Source: an uncultured Opitutia bacterium (GTDB taxonomy: Bacteria; Verrucomicrobiota; Verrucomicrobiia; Opitutales; Opitutaceae). Taken from it: a stretch of DNA of 64,000 nt. Made by a program: the position numbers and the translations under genes. Location: assembly GCA_903900845.1 (NCBI GenBank), contig CAIUOU010000153.1, positions 1-64,000 on the forward strand, in the 5' to 3' direction. The notes below the pieces were generated by a model. That model was not told the origin of the DNA. It saw only the letters and a program-made list of their open reading frames with translations, and searched no databases. Shown here in pieces: positions 47,307-57,094 of the stretch (its first letter is position 1; each line of letters starts with the position of its first letter).

Positions 47307-47960
47307 TCAGCGCCGCTCGATGACTTCCGCGGCGTTGAACCGTACCTTCGGTGTGGTCGCGTATTTGTCCTCAGGGTGGCGGTAGCCGGCGGCGCAGGCG
47401 ACGACCGTCGTGTAAGCGGTGCCGGCGAGCTGCAGGATCTCGTCGTAACGTGCGGGCTCGATGCCCTCCATCGGGCAGGTGTCCACCCCCAGCAAAGCCG
47501 CCGCGGCCATGAACTGGCCGAGCGCGATGTAGATCTGGTGGGTTTGCCAATTGTCCAGCGTGCCATCGGCGCGAGCCTTGCCGAGGCTGCCGGTGATCAT
47601 GCCGCGAAATTTCTCCAGCGACTCGACGTTTACCCCGCGCACCTCGGCGGCCCGCGCCAGATAACGGTCGACGTGCGCCTCATCGAGGCCGCGCCGCACC
47701 GTCATCACCACGAAGTGCGAGCAATCCCGCGGCTGGGTCTGCCGCCACGAGACCGCAGACAGGGCCTCCTTGAGCTCCGGATCGGTGATCACAAGGAAGC
47801 GCCACGGCTGGAGTCCAAGTGAGGAGGGCGTGAGCACCAACGACTCCTCGAGCGTCGCCCAAGTGCCGGCGGGAATTGAGCGCGCGGGATCGAAACGCTT
47901 GGTGGCGTAGCGCCAGCGCAGGGCTTGGAGGAGCAGATCGGGGGCGACGGAGGCGGACAT
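47307..47960 (-). CDS. NAD(P)H nitroreductase, NfsB-type
   Basis: The ATG at 47960 (MSASVAPDLLLQALRWRYAT) gives 217 residues. The FMN-binding nitroreductase features are RYATKRFDP at the start, SSLGLQPWRFLVI, FVVMTVRR, ALGQFMAAAALLGVDTCPMEG and AGYRHPEDKYA. It reduces nitro compounds or quinones. The promoter probably lies near the phoB 3' end; phoB is read on the same strand and stops at 48038. Confidence 0.9.
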   Translation of the reverse strand: MSASVAPDLLLQALRWRYATKRFDPARSIPAGTWATLEESLVLTPSSLGLQPWRFLVITDPELKEALSAVSWRQTQPRDCSHFVVMTVRRGLDEAHVDRYLARAAEVRGVNVESLEKFRGMITGSLGKARADGTLDNWQTHQIYIALGQFMAAAALLGVDTCPMEGIEPARYDEILQLAGTAYTTVVACAAGYRHPEDKYATTPKVRFNAAEVIERR

Positions 47961-48037
47961 GCGGACGCGAGCAAACGGCGCCCGCCGTGTTTGGCAACCA
48001 CGCCGCCGCCCCGGCCGGGCGGCGCAAATTGCCCCGC

Positions 48038-48724
48038 TCATTCCTCCGCGCGGAAACGGTAACCCACGCCGCGGATCGTCTCGAGGTAATCGGAAGCCAC
48101 GCCGATCTTCTCGCGCAGGCGACGCATGTGCGTGTCGACCGTACGGCTGTCGATCGGGTTCTCGTAGCCCCAGACATCCTGCAGCAGCCGGTCGCGGGTC
48201 TGCACGCGGCCCCGCCGGCGGACGAGGATCTCCAGGAGCCGGAACTCCGTGGCGGTGAGCTCCACCGCGCGCCCGCTCACCGTCACGGCGTGCCGCGCCG
48301 CGTCGATCTCCAGCTCATTGAAACGCAGGTGCGCGACGGGTTCCTCCGCCGCCTTGGCTCGCGCGAGGAGCTTGCGGATGCGCAGCACAAGCTCCCGGGG
48401 GCTGAAGGGCTTCGTGACGTAATCATCGGCGCCAAGCTCGAGGCCGAGCACCCGGTCCATCTCCGCGGCACGCGCGGTGAGCATGAGCACCGGGATGCCG
48501 GCGGTGGCGGGGTCGCGCCGCAGGATCTTGCACACCTCGAGTCCGTCGACCTCAGGCAGCATCACATCGAGCACGATCAGCGCCGGGCGCTCGTCGCGGG
48601 CCGCGGTGATGGCGCGCGCGCCGTCCTTGGCGAGGATAGGAGCGAATCCCGCCTCGCGCAGGCGAAACCCGAGCACCTCGAGGGCGTCGGGCTCGTCGTC
48701 AACCAGCAGGATTTTCGGCTTCAT
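48038..48724 (-). CDS. phoB: PhoB-type response regulator
   Basis: 228 residues, an OmpR/PhoB-type regulator. The receiver has acidic DDE at 9-11, D53 as phospho-acceptor (LIVLDVMLPEVDG) and K105. The winged-helix domain has ELTATEFRLLEILVRRRGRV, the DNA-reading helix with SRTVDTHMRRLREKIG, and IRGVGYRF. It is the last gene of the pst operon and overlaps phoU by 26 bases. I infer that it binds the 11-bp-phased sites at 55.1 and 60.0 kb. No PhoR kinase is encoded here. Confidence 0.93.
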   Translation of the reverse strand: MKPKILLVDDEPDALEVLGFRLREAGFAPILAKDGARAITAARDERPALIVLDVMLPEVDGLEVCKILRRDPATAGIPVLMLTARAAEMDRVLGLELGADDYVTKPFSPRELVLRIRKLLARAKAAEEPVAHLRFNELEIDAARHAVTVSGRAVELTATEFRLLEILVRRRGRVQTRDRLLQDVWGYENPIDSRTVDTHMRRLREKIGVASDYLETIRGVGYRFRAEE

Positions 48725-49385
48725 GGCCGTTGCGCTTGGCGTCGGTGTGGCGGATGTCCTTGGCCTCGTAAAGGTACACGACCTCCTCCGCGATGTTGGT
48801 CGCGTGGTCGGCGATGCGCTCCAGCGCCTTGGAGATCACCATCAGCCGCAGGCAGCGGGTGATGGTCGTGGGGCGCTCCACCATGTAGCTGGAAAGCTCG
48901 CGGTGCAGCTGGCGGTTCAACTCGTCGACCTCGGCGTCGCGGGGGATGACGGACCGGGCGACATCGGGCTGGCGGTTAACGAAGGCGGTCAGTGCACCGC
49001 GCAGCATCTCCAGCGACATCGCGGCCATGCGGGGCAGATCGACGTACGGCTTCAGCTGGGGCTCGGTGTTGAGCTCGACGGAGCGGCGCGCGATGGTGAC
49101 GGCCTCGTCGCCGACGCGCTCGAGATTGTGGGAAATCTTCATCGCCACGGTGATCAACCGCAGCTCGGTCGCCAAGGGCGCCTTGGCGAGCAGGTGGATG
49201 GCGGTGTCGTCGATCTCGATCTCGAACTGGTCGAGGATGTTGTCGTCCTCCTCCACCTTCCGCGCGAGGGCGTCGTCGCGCTCCACGAGCGCGCGCATCG
49301 CGCGGGAGACGGACGTCTCGGCGTGGCTGGCCATGGCCAGCAGGTTCTCCTTCAGCTTGGTGAGCTCTTCGGCGTAGTGGGTCAT
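48699..49385 (-). CDS. phoU: phosphate transport regulator PhoU
   Basis: 228 residues of two repeated three-helix bundles. The paired ExxxD-type motifs are visible: NLERVGDEAVTIA in the first half and ALERIADHATNIAEEVVYL in the second. It represses the Pho response by linking the Pst transporter to the kinase. It lies 16 bases after pstB and overlaps phoB. Confidence 0.95.
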   Translation of the reverse strand: MTHYAEELTKLKENLLAMASHAETSVSRAMRALVERDDALARKVEEDDNILDQFEIEIDDTAIHLLAKAPLATELRLITVAMKISHNLERVGDEAVTIARRSVELNTEPQLKPYVDLPRMAAMSLEMLRGALTAFVNRQPDVARSVIPRDAEVDELNRQLHRELSSYMVERPTTITRCLRLMVISKALERIADHATNIAEEVVYLYEAKDIRHTDAKRNGHEAENPAG

Positions 49386-49401
49386 GGCGGGCGGGCGCGG
49401 C

Positions 49402-50274
49402 TCAGCCGAAGCGGCCGGAAACGTAGGCCTCGGTCTGCGGGTTGGCGGGATTGGTGAAAATGTCCCGGGTGTCGGCGTACTCGATCAATTTGCCGAGGTA
49501 GAAGAACGCGGTGCGGTCGGAGCACCGCGCGGCCTGCTGCATGTTGTGCGTCACGATGACGATGGTGAACCGCGAGCGGAGGTCTTGGATGAGCTCCTCG
49601 ACCTTAGCGGTGGCCACGGGATCGAGGGCGGAGCAGGGCTCGTCCATGAGGATGATCTCCGGCTCCACGGCAATCGCCCGAGCGATGCACAGCCGCTGCT
49701 GCTGGCCGCCGGAAAGCCCCATCGCGCTCTCGCCCAGCCGGTCCTTCACCTCGTCCCACAGCGCGGCGCCGCGGAGGGAGCGCTCGACGATCTCGTCGAG
49801 CTTCGCCTTGTCGCGGATGCCCTGCAGCCGGAGACCGTAGGTGATGTTCTCGTGGATGGACTTGGGGAAAGGGTTGGACTTCTGGAAGACCATCCCGACG
49901 CGCTTGCGGAGCTCGATGACGTCCACGTCGGGCTGGTTGATGTCGACCCCGTGGATGCGGATGGAACCACGAACGATCCGGGTACCCTCGATGAGGTCGT
50001 TCATGCGATTGAGGCAGCGCAGGAGGGTCGACTTGCCGCACCCGGAGGGACCGATGAACGCCGTGACCTTCTGGCGCTCGATGCCGAGGGTGATCTCGCG
50101 CAGCGCCTGGGAAGCGCCGTAGAAGAAGTCGAGGTGCTCGATCTCCACGAGCGGCTGGCCGGCGGCGGGCGCGGGGACGGACGGCGGCACGCCCTCGACG
50201 ACCGTGGGCCGGCGGGCCGGCGCGGGTCCGGACGCGGGCGGGGTGGAGTCCAGACGGGAAGGGACGGTCACCAT
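49402..50274 (-). CDS. pstB: phosphate ABC transporter ATP-binding protein
   Basis: The ATG at 50274 lies inside the pstA end (7-base overlap), giving 290 residues. The ABC motifs are Walker [10 protein letters not shown], the Q-loop, signature [14 protein letters not shown], Walker [14 protein letters not shown] and the H-loop THNM. An N-terminal Pro/Ala-rich stretch of about 40 residues is extra compared with typical 250-residue PstB. Confidence 0.96.
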   Translation of the reverse strand: MVTVPSRLDSTPPASGPAPARRPTVVEGVPPSVPAPAAGQPLVEIEHLDFFYGASQALREITLGIERQKVTAFIGPSGCGKSTLLRCLNRMNDLIEGTRIVRGSIRIHGVDINQPDVDVIELRKRVGMVFQKSNPFPKSIHENITYGLRLQGIRDKAKLDEIVERSLRGAALWDEVKDRLGESAMGLSGGQQQRLCIARAIAVEPEIILMDEPCSALDPVATAKVEELIQDLRSRFTIVIVTHNMQQAARCSDRTAFFYLGKLIEYADTRDIFTNPANPQTEAYVSGRFG

Positions 50275-51308
50275 TTGTAGCGGGTGCGGAGGCGGTTGCG
50301 GAGCAGGATCGATGAGGCGGCGATGAGGGCGACGATCACGAGGAAGACGAAGGCGGTGCCGTATTGCACGCGCTCGGTGAACTCGTTCTGGGGGATCTTG
50401 GAGCTGACGACGTAGATGTGGTACGGCAGGGCCATGACACCCTGGAAGAGGAAGTCGACGGCGCGCTCGACCTCCCACGGCAGCTTGTCGCGCACGACGT
50501 AGGCGGCGGTGAACATGATCGGGGCGGTCTCGCCGGCGACGCGCGCGATGCCGAGGATCGAAGACGTGAGGATCCCGGGCAGCGCGTACGGCAGGACGTT
50601 GCGCCAGATGGTCTGCCACTTGGTGGCGCCGAGCGCGAGCGAGCCTGCCCGGAAGCCGATCGGCACAGCCTTCAGGGCCTCCTCCGAGGCGGTGATGACC
50701 ACCGGCAGCACCATGAAGGCCAGCGTGAACCAGCCGGCGAGAAGGGAGACATTCCAGCCGAAGAAGATCACGAACATGCCGAAACCGAAGAGGCCGAAGA
50801 CGATGGAGGGAACGCCGGCGAGATTGAGGATGGCGAGGCGCACGAAGCGGATGAAGCGCCCGTCGCGCGCGTACTCGTTGAGGTAGATCGCGGCGCACAC
50901 GCCGAGGAAGAGCGCGATGGTCATGGAGCCCACGACCAGCAGGACGGTGCCGGCGATGCAGGGGAAGATGCCGCCCGACGAGTAGACGTAGCTCTCGGCC
51001 TTCACGTTGGCGGCCGCCGGGGTGGCCTCCTTGAACGCGCGGAACTCGCGATCCCCCATCCGCCGCGGCTGGCCCTCCCACTCGAAGACATAGAGCGATT
51101 CCGGCGCTTGTGTGAGGAAGGCGGTGTTGACGAACGGAGCCTTGGACTGGAACACGGTGGCGCTCCCCTTCACGACAATGTCGAGGAACACCGCCGCTCC
51201 GCAGGCGAGGATGAGGTAGGCGGCCGCGCGGAAGATCCAGAACACGGCGGACTCCAGGCGGCGGGCGCCGTCGGGCCGGGGGGAGAACGGATGATCGGGC
51301 GGGTTCAT
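50268..51308 (-). CDS. pstA: phosphate ABC transporter permease PstA
   Basis: 346 residues. TM1 is near 22-45, followed by a periplasmic stretch of about 60 residues before the permease core. The core carries [17 protein letters not shown], the EAA-type loop [25 protein letters not shown], and [10 protein letters not shown]. It pairs with PstC in the inner membrane. Its ATG lies 4 bases past the pstC stop. Confidence 0.95.
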   Translation of the reverse strand: MNPPDHPFSPRPDGARRLESAVFWIFRAAAYLILACGAAVFLDIVVKGSATVFQSKAPFVNTAFLTQAPESLYVFEWEGQPRRMGDREFRAFKEATPAAANVKAESYVYSSGGIFPCIAGTVLLVVGSMTIALFLGVCAAIYLNEYARDGRFIRFVRLAILNLAGVPSIVFGLFGFGMFVIFFGWNVSLLAGWFTLAFMVLPVVITASEEALKAVPIGFRAGSLALGATKWQTIWRNVLPYALPGILTSSILGIARVAGETAPIMFTAAYVVRDKLPWEVERAVDFLFQGVMALPYHIYVVSSKIPQNEFTERVQYGTAFVFLVIVALIAASSILLRNRLRTRYKW

Positions 51309-51312
51309 CGGA

Positions 51313-52959
51313 TCAGCCGATCGAGATGCGGTAGCGCCGCACGATGTGCTGGGCGGCGTAGTTGATGGTGAGCGACAGTATGAAGAGCACGAGGCCGACC
51401 ATGAACAACGCCCGGTAATGGATGCTGCCGCGCACCACCTCGCCCATCTCCTGCGCGATGATGCCGGTCATGGTGTGCACCGGCTCGACGATGAAACCGA
51501 GGCCCTGGGTGAAGTCGGGGATGGCGATGCGGTTGCCTGCGCAAAGCAGCACGACCATCGTCTCGCCGACCACGCGGCCCAGGCCGAGCAGCACCGCCGA
51601 GATGATGCCGGAGAGGGAGGCCGGCACGATGATGCGGATCGTGGTCTGCAGCCGCGAGGCGCCGAGGGCAAGCGAGGCCTCCTTGAGCGCGCGCGGCACG
51701 TTGTTGAGCGCGTCCTCCGCCAGCGTGAAGATCGTCGGCACCGCGATCAGCGCCAGCAGGCAGCCCGCGGTGAGGATGTTCAGCCGCTCGCTGTAGGGAA
51801 AACCGGGCACCCACGAGAGCCAGGGCAGCTGCGACATGGCGCGCAGCGCCTGCCCGAGCACCGCGATGCCGAAGAAACCCAGCACCACGGAGGGGAAGGC
51901 CGAGATGAACTCGATCCCGGGCTTGATGAAACGCTGCTCGCGCTGGGAGGCGATCTGGTTGACGTACACGGCCGCGCCCACCCCCAGCGGAACCGCGAGC
52001 GAGAGGGCCACGAGCGCCACCAGGAACGATCCGGTCAAAAGCGGAACCACCCCGTACCAGTCCTGCCAGAAACTCGCGGTAAGCCACTGCCGGCCGAAGA
52101 TGAACGCGGTGAAGGCCTCCGCGGCGGACACGGGCCGGGCGTGGTCCCAGACCGCAAGGTCGCGCTCGATCCCCGGGAACGTGGCGACGTAGGTGCGGCC
52201 CAGCTCCGCGAAACGATCCATCCTCCGTTGCAGTTCCGGCTCCGGCAGTCGCGGCGCCGCTGCAAGCAGCGCGCCCAGGCGGGTGGAGAACTCCCGGTTG
52301 GCCTCCCGGTAGGCGGGCAGGCTATCCCGCAACGGCCGCAGCTCCGCCGGGAAATCCACCGCAGTGATCACCACCGCCCCGGCCTCCGCCACCTTGCCCT
52401 CCGCCAACAGCTGCCGCCGCTCCTCTTTCTTATCCTCGTTGACCAGGAACTTCGTTTTGATCGCCGTCGCCACCTCGGAGAGGTCCGAGACCATCCCGCG
52501 CAGGGGATCGGCGGCGTCACCGAACCGGGCGGCGTAATCGTCGAACTCCGCGAGCCGAGCGTTGGCCGCCTCGAGGGTTAGCCCGCCCGGACCAGTCCAT
52601 TGGTTGAGCGTCCGCAACCGTAGATCTGAGAGGTACCGGGTGAGCGCGGTGTGGTCCTCGGACTGACGGCGCAAGTGGTCGACGAACTCAAGGCCGGCGA
52701 GGCGGTAGATCGCGAGGTTCTGCCGGTTCTGACCGAGGAAACCGGCGCCCTCCTTGACCAGGAAAAAGGTGATGAGACCCAGCACCACCACCGAAATGAG
52801 CGCGTTGCCGCCGAAGAACGACTTGATGCAATCCTCCACGGTGAGCCCGAGAAACCGCAGCCGCCGCTTGTGGATCGGGAACTGCGGCGTGGGGGCGGAG
52901 GCGGATGAGCTCAATTGGGACACGGCGCGCTGCGGCCACGACGCCGGCCCGCCCGCCAA
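51313..52959 (-). CDS. pstC: phosphate ABC transporter permease PstC with enlarged periplasmic domain
   Basis: 548 residues against the usual 300-330. TM1 lies at about 52-69, and the canonical permease core starts near 301 ([23 protein letters not shown]) with [30 protein letters not shown] and [12 protein letters not shown]. Between them, residues about 75-295 form an extra, charged, mostly helical periplasmic segment. The permease parts are conserved and the frame is continuous, so this is a genuine insertion. The start (MAGGPASW) could be slightly later. Confidence 0.93.
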   Translation of the reverse strand: MAGGPASWPQRAVSQLSSSASAPTPQFPIHKRRLRFLGLTVEDCIKSFFGGNALISVVVLGLITFFLVKEGAGFLGQNRQNLAIYRLAGLEFVDHLRRQSEDHTALTRYLSDLRLRTLNQWTGPGGLTLEAANARLAEFDDYAARFGDAADPLRGMVSDLSEVATAIKTKFLVNEDKKEERRQLLAEGKVAEAGAVVITAVDFPAELRPLRDSLPAYREANREFSTRLGALLAAAPRLPEPELQRRMDRFAELGRTYVATFPGIERDLAVWDHARPVSAAEAFTAFIFGRQWLTASFWQDWYGVVPLLTGSFLVALVALSLAVPLGVGAAVYVNQIASQREQRFIKPGIEFISAFPSVVLGFFGIAVLGQALRAMSQLPWLSWVPGFPYSERLNILTAGCLLALIAVPTIFTLAEDALNNVPRALKEASLALGASRLQTTIRIIVPASLSGIISAVLLGLGRVVGETMVVLLCAGNRIAIPDFTQGLGFIVEPVHTMTGIIAQEMGEVVRGSIHYRALFMVGLVLFILSLTINYAAQHIVRRYRISIG

Positions 52960-52997
52960 CGGTCAAGCGAGCCGGTGTTACATTCCTGTGACAGAAC

Positions 52998-53804
52998 CTA
53001 CTTGATCGGCACGAAACCGATCTTCTCTGAGATCCGCTGGCCGGCCTCGCCCAGGGTGAAGGCGATAAACTTGGCCGCCTCCCCCGCGGGCTCGCCGTTG
53101 GTGTAGTAGAAGGTCGGCCGGGCGTAGGCGTACTTCTTGGCCAAAACGGTCTCCTTGGAGGGCATGACCCCATCGATGGATGCGACCTTGATGCCCTCGG
53201 CCTTGAGGTAGGCCAGCCCCACGTAGCCGATTCCGTTCGGGTTCTTGGCAACCTCGGCGGCGATCTGCTCGTTGCCGGCCATCTTCTGCGAGGAACGCGC
53301 GTAGTCCCGCTTCTTCATCGCGAGATCCTTCCAATCGGAGTAAGTGCCCGAGGAAGTGTTGCGGGTATAGACGGAGATCTTGCCCGGCCGGCCACCGACC
53401 GCCGACCAGTCGGTGACGTCTCCGGTGAAGATCTGTTCGACCTGGCGGAGCGTCAGATTCGCGATCGGGTTCTTGGCGTTCACGATGACGGCCATGCCGT
53501 CATAGGCCACGATCAAGGGCTTCAGGGAAACCCCCTTGGCAGTGGCGGCCGAGACCTCGGTGGGGCGCGCGCGCCGGGAACTCATCCCGATCTGGGCGGT
53601 GCCGTCGATGATCGCGGAAATTCCGGTGGTGGATCCCTCGGCCGCGATCTCAAACGAGACCCCGGGATTACGCGCCTTGTACTCCTCGGCGAGGGTCGGC
53701 ACGAGTTTGGCGCCCAGGGTATCAGAGCCCTTGATCACGAGTTTCTGGGCCGAGACATGGGAAGCGGCGCAAAGGGCCGCGACGATGGACAGGAGTGCTT
53801 TCAT
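52998..53804 (-). CDS. pstS: periplasmic phosphate-binding protein PstS
   Basis: 268 residues with a signal peptide cleaved near VSAQ. Phosphate-binding loops are visible: KGSDTLG, EGSTTGISAI and RNTSSGTYSDW. QIFTGDVTDWSAVGG and NPNGIGYVGLAYL are classical. It delivers phosphate to PstCA. It is 28 bases downstream of the porin and 38 upstream of pstC, so it lies within one operon. Confidence 0.95.
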   Translation of the reverse strand: MKALLSIVAALCAASHVSAQKLVIKGSDTLGAKLVPTLAEEYKARNPGVSFEIAAEGSTTGISAIIDGTAQIGMSSRRARPTEVSAATAKGVSLKPLIVAYDGMAVIVNAKNPIANLTLRQVEQIFTGDVTDWSAVGGRPGKISVYTRNTSSGTYSDWKDLAMKKRDYARSSQKMAGNEQIAAEVAKNPNGIGYVGLAYLKAEGIKVASIDGVMPSKETVLAKKYAYARPTFYYTNGEPAGEAAKFIAFTLGEAGQRISEKIGFVPIK

Positions 53805-53832
53805 GGTGAGTAAGGGAGTTTGAGGAAAATGT

Positions 53833-55125
53833 TCAGAACTGCACCTGGAGCTGGGAACGCGCGCCGACAGCCTTGGCCTCGGCCGGAGCGCCGGCGACGG
53901 TCTCCTTGGTCTTGCCGGACATGGCGCCCAGCTGAACGCGCAGGTCGATCCCGCGCAGGTACCAGTTCACCCCGGCGTACCACTCGTCGAACTTGTTCAT
54001 CGTGCCGCCCGAAGGCGCCGAACGCATCACATCGCCCATCTGCAGACCACGCCCGTCCGAGTTCACCGCCGTGTAGCGGACCACCGCTTCGAAGGTCTCG
54101 CTCAGATAGAGCGTCGGCATGATGAAGAATCCCGACGGCTTGGCGTCGCGCGTCGCCGACGCGCCCCGCTCCACGTCAGCCATCAGGTACTCGCTCATCA
54201 GGCCGAACCGCCCGGACTGCAGGTCAAAGTAGACCGAATAGAGGGTCAGGTCATGACCACGCCCGAAATTGGTGGTGCCCCAGCCGCCGCGGTCGGGCTG
54301 GAAGCCGACGCCGACCCCGGCCGTCCAGTACGCGTTCTCCGGCAATTTGCCATAGAGGCCCAGTGTGCCCCACAGGGCGACCCGGTTGTTGGCGCCATCG
54401 CCCGCGGAGGCGGCGTCGGCGGCGGTCTCCCCGCGCTCCGGGTCGGTGACGGCGGCGGTGTAGATCAGGTTCGTCGTGGGAGTGATCTCCTTTTTACCGT
54501 CGAGGAACGCGCCGATGCGGTAGCTGGCGGCGCCTAGCCGCCGGCCGTTGTTGCCCTCGACGAAGTACCGCGTGGCGCCGGAACGCTCCAGGCCCTTGAG
54601 GTTACCGCTCGAGAAACGCTCCTCGTAGGCCACGGCCACCTTGCGGAGGCCGAAATTGAACTGGAGATCGGGGTTCGGCACCCAGCTGATGAAGGCGTCG
54701 TCGTAATAGCTCGATGCGAAGTCCCAGGTGAACTGGGCACCCCAGTCCCCTCCGACGCTTGCCTTGAGCGTGAAATAAATCCGGCGCGTGAAGGGCTGGT
54801 CGACATAGACCGGCTTCACGGCCGCACCATTGATCGTGGTGTCGATGTGCGCGTATTGGAGCTGCATGCGCATTCCCACCGAGAGGCGGTCGGTGGATTT
54901 GCCTCCGGCCATCGCCTGGGAGGGGATGGTGTTGCTATCCCGCACGAGGTCGGCGCGGATGTCCTCAGCTTCCTGATTCGTCAGGATTCCCTTGCGAATC
55001 AGGGCGTCGAGCAGCGCACCGCTATCGGCGGCCGGCAAAGGCAAGACGGCGGCGCAACCGAGCGAAACGGCCAGGAGCCGGGCCCAAGCAGGTGATGTGC
55101 GGCGGAAAGTTGTGGTGGCGGGCAT
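53833..55125 (-). CDS. phosphate-type outer-membrane porin (OprO/OprP-like)
   Basis: 430 residues. A signal peptide comes first, then an N-terminal helix (LLDALIRKGILTNQEAEDIRADL) found in verrucomicrobial porins, then a 16-strand-like barrel ending in QLQVQF with terminal Phe. The OprO/P similarity (LSVGMRMQLQYAHID, RRIYFTLKASVGGDWGAQF) and its place ahead of pstS support anion or phosphate permeation across the outer membrane. It is the first gene of the operon; its ATG lies only about 2 bases from the Pho-box array. Confidence 0.85.
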   Translation of the reverse strand: MPATTTFRRTSPAWARLLAVSLGCAAVLPLPAADSGALLDALIRKGILTNQEAEDIRADLVRDSNTIPSQAMAGGKSTDRLSVGMRMQLQYAHIDTTINGAAVKPVYVDQPFTRRIYFTLKASVGGDWGAQFTWDFASSYYDDAFISWVPNPDLQFNFGLRKVAVAYEERFSSGNLKGLERSGATRYFVEGNNGRRLGAASYRIGAFLDGKKEITPTTNLIYTAAVTDPERGETAADAASAGDGANNRVALWGTLGLYGKLPENAYWTAGVGVGFQPDRGGWGTTNFGRGHDLTLYSVYFDLQSGRFGLMSEYLMADVERGASATRDAKPSGFFIMPTLYLSETFEAVVRYTAVNSDGRGLQMGDVMRSAPSGGTMNKFDEWYAGVNWYLRGIDLRVQLGAMSGKTKETVAGAPAEAKAVGARSQLQVQF

Positions 55126-55127
55126 CG

Positions 55128-55187
55128 GTGACCATCGTGTGACACCGATGTTACGGACCCAAGGCGTTCGTGTTACGAACGTGTGAC
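55128..55187 (-). promoter_or_regulatory. Pho-box array: five 11-bp-phased GTCAC/GTAAC cores
   Basis: On the plus strand GTGAC or GTTAC occurs at 55128, 55139, 55150, 55172 and 55183, in exact 11-bp register (one position, 55161, is empty). Read on the minus strand these are GTCAC/GTAAC with preceding T, like the E. coli Pho box in which CTGTCAT repeats every 11 bases. It lies directly upstream of the porin-pst-pho operon, so I infer PhoB control. The cores come very close to the ATG, so the real promoter and start may need mapping. Confidence 0.75.
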
Positions 55188-55202
55188 AGTTTCCTGTGCC
55201 AT

Positions 55203-55237
55203 CCCGGGCCGACCGCGCGCGGCGCGGACGGCCCGGG
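55203..55237 (-). terminator. GC-rich hairpin after the secreted repeat protein
   Basis: On the minus strand CCCGGGCCG pairs with CGGCCCGGG around an inner CGCGC-rich stem, 14 bases after the stop codon at 55251. No T-run follows, so it may be a weak terminator or only a stabilising 3' structure ahead of the Pho-box region. Confidence 0.4.
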
Positions 55238-55250
55238 GACCGGAGTGCAC

Positions 55251-57056
55251 TCAGTCGATCTCGTAGACCTCGATGATCAGCTCACCGCCGCCGGTCTTGC
55301 CGGCGACCTGCAAGGTGTAGGCGCCCGGCGGGAGGGTGGCGATGATGACGGCGTCCTTGCTTCCCGCGGGCAGCGGGAAGGCGCCGACCTGGGAGGCGAG
55401 CTGCGCGGCCTGCGTACCGGACCAATCGTCGTTCTCCCCGATCTTCGTGGAACCGGAGAAGAGCTCCATCACCGGGTCGGCCACGATATTCTGGAGACCC
55501 AGCTGCGCGAGGCCGGGGCCGACGGCGCGGATCATGACGGTCTGGGTCTGGTTACCGTTGAGGTAAAATCCCGGGAACGCGGTGGTTCCCTGGACGAGGG
55601 TGAGACGGGTCGAGAGGTTGCTCAGCTTGGTGGTCGAGCCCGAGTTCACGACCACGTTGGCTCCGGTGGAGCCGCCCTGCGCGCTGGCGGCGTCGAAGTA
55701 GCCATCGCGGCCCAGCTTCGTCCAGCCGTACGCCCAGTTTCCCGCAGTGGTGAAGGCGCCGAGGTAGGTCGTGGCAGTGAAGAATCCGTCATTGGGCGGC
55801 GTCGCGGCGCCGAGGAGCGCGGGGCTTCCCGTCTTGAGGCGGGGATCGAGCTTTCCGTCGCGGGCCCGGCTGATGTTCACGAACTGCGGGTCGGTGTTGA
55901 TGCGGTTCTGGCGGGCGGCGCCGGTGATGTGCTCGACGGTGTAATTGGAGGTCGGGGCGGGTCCGCCGGAAGTCGCGTTCGGCGCGAGGAAGAGCGAGGT
56001 GGCGGTCGTGCCCACCCCGAAGGTGCCGAAGAGGTTGTTGGCGATCACGATGTCGCCCGCCGCGAGGCGTTTCGAGCTGTCCTCGCGCTGCGCGCTCTCC
56101 GTCTCAATGCGCCAGGCGTAGCCGCGGAAATCGTGGAAGATGGAGTTGAAGACCTTGCCGCCGGTGTTGTCGCGGAAGATGGGCCCGATGCTCAGCGCGT
56201 TCGCGCCCGTGGCGCCGGAGCCGATCGCGGTGTAATTGTACACCGTGGGCATCGCGTAGGGCGTGCCGTCCTCGGGGGTGGTGCCGCCGTCGGACTCGAA
56301 GGCGTGGTTGCCCACCGACGGATCCTGGATGGTGAAGAGGAACTGGAGCTTGCCGCGATATCCCTCGTCCCAGTCGAAGGCGTCGTCGTCGTTGAACGCG
56401 CTGACGAGGTACTTGCCGTTGACCGTGCCGCCGAACCACTCGAAGCCATCGTCGGCGTTGGCGAACACCTCCACGTATTCGATCGTGGTGCCGGCGCCGA
56501 CGCCGCCCATGGTGAGGCCATTGAGCTCATTGTTGGGACCAAGGAGCGAACCCGCATGGCGGATGGAGACGTAGCGGAAGACGCCCGAGTTGTCATTGTC
56601 GTCGGAACCACCGTAAAGGCCGAGTGGCTCGGTGGTGGGGATACCCTCGATGTTGCCCTGCCCGGAGGCGGTGTTGGTGCGGGCGCGGCCGAGGATGACG
56701 ACGCCACCCCAGAGGCCGCGGTCGCTCTGGCCGAGGTTGCCGTTCAGATTGTCGGCCTCGGCGGTGAAGACGATCGGCGCGGCGGCGGTGCCACTGGCGT
56801 TGATCTTGCCGCCGCGGGCGATGACGAGCGCGGAGGCATCCTGGGCGGCGCGGGCCTTGCCCTTGATCACCGTACCGGCCTCGATGGTGAGGGTGACGCC
56901 GTCGGTCACGAAGACGCGGCCGTCGAGGATGTAGGTGTTGTCCTTGGTCCAGCTGCGGCTGGACGTGATGTTGGCGTTGACGAGCACGTCGGCGCCGAGG
57001 AGGGCCGCGGGGGCGACAAGCGTCGCGAGCAGTGGCAGTAGCTTCAGTTGCTTCAT
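55251..57056 (-). CDS. secreted beta-helix-like protein, partner of the TonB receptor
   Basis: The ATG at 57056 with a signal peptide (MKQLKLLPLLATLVAPAALL) gives 601 residues. The central part has VLTIEAGTVIKGKA, DRGLWGGVVILGRA, and FEWFGGTVNGKYLVSAFNDD, typical of a secreted family often annotated as lipoprotein or 'multidrug transporter' next to TonB receptors. The C-terminal 100 residues (RAVGPGLAQLGL to LIIEVYE) are a small beta domain with AFPLPAGSKDA and LPPGAYTLQV that I know as recurrent in Opitutaceae secreted proteins. The molecular role is unknown. It follows the receptor by 38 bases and shares its transcript. Confidence 0.75.
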   Translation of the reverse strand: MKQLKLLPLLATLVAPAALLGADVLVNANITSSRSWTKDNTYILDGRVFVTDGVTLTIEAGTVIKGKARAAQDASALVIARGGKINASGTAAAPIVFTAEADNLNGNLGQSDRGLWGGVVILGRARTNTASGQGNIEGIPTTEPLGLYGGSDDNDNSGVFRYVSIRHAGSLLGPNNELNGLTMGGVGAGTTIEYVEVFANADDGFEWFGGTVNGKYLVSAFNDDDAFDWDEGYRGKLQFLFTIQDPSVGNHAFESDGGTTPEDGTPYAMPTVYNYTAIGSGATGANALSIGPIFRDNTGGKVFNSIFHDFRGYAWRIETESAQREDSSKRLAAGDIVIANNLFGTFGVGTTATSLFLAPNATSGGPAPTSNYTVEHITGAARQNRINTDPQFVNISRARDGKLDPRLKTGSPALLGAATPPNDGFFTATTYLGAFTTAGNWAYGWTKLGRDGYFDAASAQGGSTGANVVVNSGSTTKLSNLSTRLTLVQGTTAFPGFYLNGNQTQTVMIRAVGPGLAQLGLQNIVADPVMELFSGSTKIGENDDWSGTQAAQLASQVGAFPLPAGSKDAVIIATLPPGAYTLQVAGKTGGGELIIEVYEID

Positions 57057-57094
57057 GGGTTGGATGGAAAAAGGGAGGACCGGCGCACCGAGGC

